Origin: Candidatus Poseidoniaceae archaeon
Lineage (GTDB): Archaea; Thermoplasmatota; Poseidoniia; Poseidoniales; Poseidoniaceae
DNA length: 10,866 bases
Reading direction: 5' to 3'
Assembly (NCBI GenBank): GCA_029250385.1
Contig: JAQXFJ010000203.1
Span: 1 to 10,866 of the forward strand
The notes under the pieces were generated by a model. It was given only the letters and a program-made list of their open reading frames with translations. It searched no databases and was not told where the DNA came from. Both the position numbers and the translations under genes were made by a program. Position 1 is the stretch's first letter; each line of letters opens with the position of its first letter. Positions 6,523 to 10,866 of the stretch are shown piece by piece.

Positions 6523-8829
6523 ATGGAACCAATTACTGCCTTGTTTGGGATTGCCTGCCTTGGTGCAGGTGGAGGCGTTGGATACTGGTTGAAACAAAAC
6601 CACGAGAAGATGCAAAAACTATCCGATTTTAACGTATTATTACAAGAATCACAAAGCGCTCATTTCACGCATTTGAATACTCAAGTAGCTGATGTAAATA
6701 GTAGGCTTTCAATGCTAAACAATATGGTCGATGCCCTACGAGCCACCAATCCAGAATTAGATGGGGCCATCAAAGCATACAGCACACTTGCTCACCTTGA
6801 ACAACTTGGTGAAATGGGCGATTCACTAGACGATTTCGAGCCGTTCGCTAATGCACTTACAGCGCTGGAAACTCTAGTGTCGCCAATCACAGTTGAAAGT
6901 ATAGTGGGGGCTAATGATTTACTGACCCAAACCAGTTCCAATATGGTGATGCAGCTAATCGAAATCTTTGATGCACACGATATGGATGTTAGTAAAATCG
7001 GTCTCAAACCAGTCTCTGCTCACAAACTAGGTCACGCAGCCTTGAGTTTGAGAAGGTATGATTGGGCTGAAACCTGTTTTGGGATTGCCTATGCATCTTC
7101 CCCAGGTAATGCGAACGTCTTAGAAGCGCTCGAATATATTGCTATAGAGAAAGGCGATGAAGTATTGCGTAGACATTGGCTTGAAGCAAGAATGACAATC
7201 AATCCAGATAATCCAGACCTGCTGAGGTCCCATGCTCACCTACTGGCTAAGATGGGTGATATGGAGGCGGAGAGAGACGTGCTTCGACTTGAGGCGCTAG
7301 GCCTTGATACCCCAGCAGATCGTTCTCTATTGTCTGGCCTAAGGGCTAGAGCAGGTTCTCGTTCAGAAGCCTTAGAGTCTATCGAACAAGCACTTGCTGA
7401 AGATCCTACACAATCGAAGGATTGGCTATCTTATGCTAATCTCTTGCATCAAGAAGGGGAAATGAGTAAAGCCCTCGATGCTGCAGATAAGTGCTTAGAA
7501 TTAGACCGCCAAAATGGCGGTGCTTGGGCCCTTAGTGCCATAATTCTAGCACCTAAACAAAATCGTTTGAAAGAAGCGCTCAAAGCTGCGGTTCATGCAG
7601 TTGCACTAGATGCGGGGGGTGTTGATTTAGTATTACTGAAGGCAGATTTATTGCTTGCGGAAGGTTCAGCAACTGCTGCCGAAGAATCGTTAACCAAGGC
7701 GCTTGAAAAGGATATGATGAATGGAGAATTGCGGGCAAGAATTGCTACTAGGCATTTATTAGACGGACGACCAGATGATGCTCAAAAGTTACTCGACGAG
7801 ACTCCAGTTGGAATTGACCATGCACTATTACATGTTGTTGAAGGAAGACTACACTTAGTCCACGCCGATAAAGCAAGAGACGGCACTGGAGAGACAGATG
7901 CAACCCTACTATCGGTGGCAATTTCTGCCTTTGAAGGGGCGCTAAAACTGAACAGAGAATTAGGCGTTGCGTGGCTTGGCATGGCCCGAACTAACAGATT
8001 ATTACATAATTTAGATGCAGCCGAAGAAGCCCTTACCCGCTCCCGCAGATTATTGGCTGAAGATGACCCTTCAGCAGCCGCAGAGGCAGCACTTCTAGCA
8101 CTCGACCAAGGCGATGTTACTGCAGCAGCGAATCTAATTGATGTTGCAGATATTCACGGTGACAGTGCGGTAATCTCCTATGTAAGAGGCAATATCGAGG
8201 CAAGAACAGGACATCTCGACCGAGCGCTCGAATACTACGGTAAGACGTTGAAAATCGATCATGCTCACATTAGAGCTCGTCTCAACAGGTGCAGCATTTA
8301 CATGGCTATTGATGAAGGCAGAAAAGCGCTTGATGATGCAGAAATACTGCTTGATTTAGCCCCTAATTTCACCCTTGCCAGATTCCGTAAAGCAGAGGCT
8401 GGAATGATGCTAGGCGATTGGGCCAAGGCTCGTGAAGACCTTGATGTTGTACTGGAAAGAGCCCCACATCATCATCAAGCCATGACTCAATTAGCTGCTT
8501 GTTTCATCGCTTTAGGCAGACCTGAGCGTGCTGAAGCACCGCTTAACGATGCGCTAAGAATAGCCCCGAACCACGCCCCTGCTTGGCATCAAAGAGGACT
8601 ACTATACCTTGAGTGGGGCCGTGATGACAACGCTCTAAGTGACTTTGAGGCGGCAGTCAAATCCGAAGCCGACCACCTCGATGCTCACCTTCACATCGCA
8701 GCAATGCACCATGAAGCAGAGCGTTTTGACCAAGCCGGTGCAGCTTGGAGAGCCGTACTAAATCTAGATCCGGATCACGTGGTTGCTAAGACCAGACTCG
8801 GTGAATGTGAAGTCAAATTAATGGCTTGA
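6523..8829 (+). CDS. Membrane-anchored tetratricopeptide repeat (TPR) protein
   Basis: A 768-residue protein. Residues about 4-23 form one hydrophobic, glycine-rich membrane segment (ITALFGIACLGAGGGVGYWL) followed by KQNHEKMQK; the positive flank predicts the bulk of the protein on the cytoplasmic side. A coiled coil (about 30-75) and a helical stretch come next, then roughly 16 TPR units from about 165 to the end. Clear examples are WLSYANLLHQEGEMSKALDA, YVRGNIEARTGHLDRALEYY and WHQRGLLYLEWGRDDNALSD, each with the small-residue and G/A-L positions and a closing D/P such as LDLAPN, RIAPNH and NLDPDH. TPR arrays bind other proteins, so this is probably a membrane-tethered assembly or adaptor platform; no partner or enzymatic domain is visible. 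It is divergent from the large helical gene and ends 6 bp from the PEP synthase 3' end. Confidence 0.9.
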   Translation: MEPITALFGIACLGAGGGVGYWLKQNHEKMQKLSDFNVLLQESQSAHFTHLNTQVADVNSRLSMLNNMVDALRATNPELDGAIKAYSTLAHLEQLGEMGDSLDDFEPFANALTALETLVSPITVESIVGANDLLTQTSSNMVMQLIEIFDAHDMDVSKIGLKPVSAHKLGHAALSLRRYDWAETCFGIAYASSPGNANVLEALEYIAIEKGDEVLRRHWLEARMTINPDNPDLLRSHAHLLAKMGDMEAERDVLRLEALGLDTPADRSLLSGLRARAGSRSEALESIEQALAEDPTQSKDWLSYANLLHQEGEMSKALDAADKCLELDRQNGGAWALSAIILAPKQNRLKEALKAAVHAVALDAGGVDLVLLKADLLLAEGSATAAEESLTKALEKDMMNGELRARIATRHLLDGRPDDAQKLLDETPVGIDHALLHVVEGRLHLVHADKARDGTGETDATLLSVAISAFEGALKLNRELGVAWLGMARTNRLLHNLDAAEEALTRSRRLLAEDDPSAAAEAALLALDQGDVTAAANLIDVADIHGDSAVISYVRGNIEARTGHLDRALEYYGKTLKIDHAHIRARLNRCSIYMAIDEGRKALDDAEILLDLAPNFTLARFRKAEAGMMLGDWAKAREDLDVVLERAPHHHQAMTQLAACFIALGRPERAEAPLNDALRIAPNHAPAWHQRGLLYLEWGRDDNALSDFEAAVKSEADHLDAHLHIAAMHHEAERFDQAGAAWRAVLNLDPDHVVAKTRLGECEVKLMA

Positions 8830-8835
8830 CAGTGA

Positions 8836-10866
8836 CTACTTTCTTGCTGCCGCTTCTGCTTGAGCAACCGTTGCCCTAACCGCAATTGCTGTATCGGGCG
8901 TGACTGAAATACTGGTAATTCCACAGTCGATTAAAAATGGCGGGAACTCATCTGGGAAATCAGATGGAGCTTGGCCACAAATTCCAATTTCCAAACCTTT
9001 GGCATTGAATTTTCTTACTATGTCGCGAATCATTGATTTAACTGCCGGTGAGCGAGCATCGACGGGATTTTGGTATCCTTCTAAATCATCACGAGAGACG
9101 GCATAAACAGTCTGCACTAAGTCATTGGAACCTATTGAGCCACCAGACAAATCCATCATTTCCATGAATCTATCCGCTTCAATAGCATTGGAAGGTAATT
9201 CAACCATTACAAATAATTCAGTACCAGACTTAGGCCCGATGTCATTTTCATCAAGCAGATTTTTCACCATTTCCCCTTCTTCAGGCGTGCGACAAAATGG
9301 TACCATCAATTGCAAATTATCTAATCCAAAGTCATATTTGACCGATTTCATTGCGGCGATTTCCATCTCAAAGGCTGGTTTAAATTTTTCATCCAGGTAA
9401 CGTGACGCACCTCGCCAAGCAATCATCGGATTTTCTTCAACCGGCTCAAAGATTCCACCACCCAACAATTCTCGATATTCATTAGATTTGAAATCAGATA
9501 ACCTAACAAGAACAGGTCTCGGATAGAATGCCGCACAGATCAGTCCAACACCTTCGCGTAGTTTGTCAATAAACAAATCTCGCTTATCTGGATATGCCCA
9601 AGCCCGACTGTCAAGCGATTCTACTAGCGTGCGAATATCATTGATATCGGCGCTAACAAACGATTCATGATACGGTTTTAGCCCATCAGATAACTCGCCA
9701 GTTTCGACATAATTTTTCAATTCTTCATGGTGAACAAAAGCCAGTGGATGAATGCCTAGTTCTGAAGATAAAATGAATTCAATTCTCGCCAATCCAACTC
9801 CGTCAACCGGCAATCTTGAATCAGTCAACGATTTGGTTGGAAACCCGACATTTAATTTTATTTTAGTAGTCAAATCAAGCTCTTCATCAAAAGAAACCTC
9901 TTCAATTTCAAATGGTACTTCGCCTGAATAAACGTATCCTGTATCGCCCTCAGCACAACAACCGGTGACGGTACTAAATTGGGGCAAGTCCATGGCATCC
10001 GAGCAACCAACAATTGCCGGTATGCCAAATTCACGGGCAATAATTGCTGCGTGCGAAGTTCGCCCACCCTTACGGGTAATTATCAGCGATGCTTGTTTCA
10101 TTAACGGCTCCCAGTCAGGAGTAGTCATCTCGGTAACCAGTACATCACCTTGCTCAAATACCGATAGTTCGGAGGACACTTCCTCCATTGACATACCACT
10201 TTCTAACAGGTTGCGTAACTCGCGCTTGCCGTCTAAAACCTCGCCATAGGTTCGATACAATCTGACCTTTCCAGTGCCAATTCGCTTACCTACTGCTTGC
10301 CCAGTAGCCATTACCCGGCCGTCTTTTTTGAGTTTGCCAGCTAAGATTTCATCAATTTTGTAAACCGTCATTTTGCTACTTTCTTGCTTTGAATGAATTG
10401 TCTCAGGTCTTGCTTGAACGATAAATAAGTCGCCACTAACACCATCTTTAGCCCACTCAATATCCATCGGCTTGGCAAAATAATCTTCAATTTTCAGGGC
10501 CATTTCTGCTAATTCAACACATTCCTCTCGGGTAAGTGACCAACGTCGTCGTTGGTCATACGGCACCGCAATTGACTGGACATCATTAGCCGCCTCTTCA
10601 TGGTAAATCATCATCTGCTCTTTACTGCCTAAAGTGCGATGAACGACTGGGAACTTGCCCTGTCTAAGACCTTCTTTCCACACGGTGAAAGTGTCAGGAG
10701 AAACCACCCCTTGTACTACTAATTCCCCAAGCCCGTAAGAGGAACCGATGTGTATTACTCCGTTATGGCCAGAATCAGGATCGATAGTAAACATCACTCC
10801 CGAGCAGGCTTTATCGGATCTTGCCATCTTCATCACTACAACTGCAATCGCACTATCAAGTGGGTG
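8836..10866 (-). CDS. ppsA: Phosphoenolpyruvate synthase (5' end cut off)
   Basis: PEP synthase converts pyruvate, ATP and water to PEP, AMP and phosphate, the entry to gluconeogenesis. The visible 676 codons run from the right window edge to TAG 8838-8836; the missing start should encode about 200 residues of the ATP-grasp-like nucleotide-binding domain. Visible in order are the end of that domain (SGVMFTIDPDSG, GLGELVVQG, PMDIEWAKDG, FIVQARPET), the phosphohistidine domain with GGRTSHAAIIARE (catalytic His at 10053-10051), and the PEP/pyruvate-binding barrel (GVGLARIEFI, VRLSDFKSNEY, EENPMIAWRGASRY, SIGSND, GICGQAPSD with the catalytic Cys at 8979-8977). Compared with E. coli PpsA, it has about 28 extra residues before GDVLVTEMT and about 38 extra after GIHPLAF, and Val replaces the usual Thr in the SNDLTQ motif. 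GTG 10836 is not a start, since homology continues upstream (SAIAVVVMKMARSD). Confidence 0.95.
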   Translation of the reverse strand, partial: HPLDSAIAVVVMKMARSDKACSGVMFTIDPDSGHNGVIHIGSSYGLGELVVQGVVSPDTFTVWKEGLRQGKFPVVHRTLGSKEQMMIYHEEAANDVQSIAVPYDQRRRWSLTREECVELAEMALKIEDYFAKPMDIEWAKDGVSGDLFIVQARPETIHSKQESSKMTVYKIDEILAGKLKKDGRVMATGQAVGKRIGTGKVRLYRTYGEVLDGKRELRNLLESGMSMEEVSSELSVFEQGDVLVTEMTTPDWEPLMKQASLIITRKGGRTSHAAIIAREFGIPAIVGCSDAMDLPQFSTVTGCCAEGDTGYVYSGEVPFEIEEVSFDEELDLTTKIKLNVGFPTKSLTDSRLPVDGVGLARIEFILSSELGIHPLAFVHHEELKNYVETGELSDGLKPYHESFVSADINDIRTLVESLDSRAWAYPDKRDLFIDKLREGVGLICAAFYPRPVLVRLSDFKSNEYRELLGGGIFEPVEENPMIAWRGASRYLDEKFKPAFEMEIAAMKSVKYDFGLDNLQLMVPFCRTPEEGEMVKNLLDENDIGPKSGTELFVMVELPSNAIEADRFMEMMDLSGGSIGSNDLVQTVYAVSRDDLEGYQNPVDARSPAVKSMIRDIVRKFNAKGLEIGICGQAPSDFPDEFPPFLIDCGITSISVTPDTAIAVRATVAQAEAAARK

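Noticed and set aside
10834..10836. GTG as the start of PEP synthase
   Set aside because: The open frame and the homology continue to the window edge, and about 200 N-terminal residues of the family are missing; the gene is cut by the window.

Overview
The window looks like archaeal chromosome, most likely from an uncultured marine euryarchaeon of the Marine Group II (Poseidoniales) type. It carries an archaeal-type DnaG primase with an intact TOPRIM core, TATA-like boxes about 25-30 nt before two start codons (typical of leaderless archaeal transcripts), AT-rich compact genome organisation, and several large helical, TPR and proline-rich proteins with no familiar bacterial counterpart. The lineage is an inference from protein style and content. 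No rRNA, tRNA, CRISPR array, insertion sequence or integrase is visible.

Layout. Positions 1-857 hold a two-gene minus-strand unit: a TerB-like helical protein (354-857), then, through a 4-nt ATGA overlap, the 5' part of a HEAT-like protein that resembles AlkD DNA alkylation-repair proteins and runs off the left edge. A 196-bp divergent spacer (858-1053) has a palindromic TATA-like element, a stem-loop and a Shine-Dalgarno site in front of dnaG (1054-2295, plus). Next, also on plus and with its own TATA-like box, comes a membrane-hairpin protein with a long polyproline tail (2345-3583). It meets tail to tail, with no intervening base, a 914-919 residue minus-strand helical repeat protein (3584-6328, possibly 6343). 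A second divergent spacer (to 6522) separates that gene from a plus-strand membrane-anchored TPR protein (6523-8829). The TPR gene ends 6 bp from the 3' end of a minus-strand phosphoenolpyruvate synthase gene that runs off the right edge.

Function. The two confident assignments are core functions: DnaG (RNA synthesis and exosome-associated roles in archaea) and PEP synthase (pyruvate to PEP, gluconeogenesis). The three proteins between them, a membrane hairpin with polyproline tail, a soluble helical repeat protein and a membrane-anchored TPR protein, look like scaffolds. They are the most likely place for undescribed biology, possibly in envelope or cell-surface organisation, but the sequence shows architecture only, not a reaction. 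The best leads are a recurring 80-98 residue unit in the large helical protein, a short phage-like linear motif in its linker, a possible upstream ORF plus hairpin in the dnaG leader, and unusual residues in the PEP synthase active-site region.
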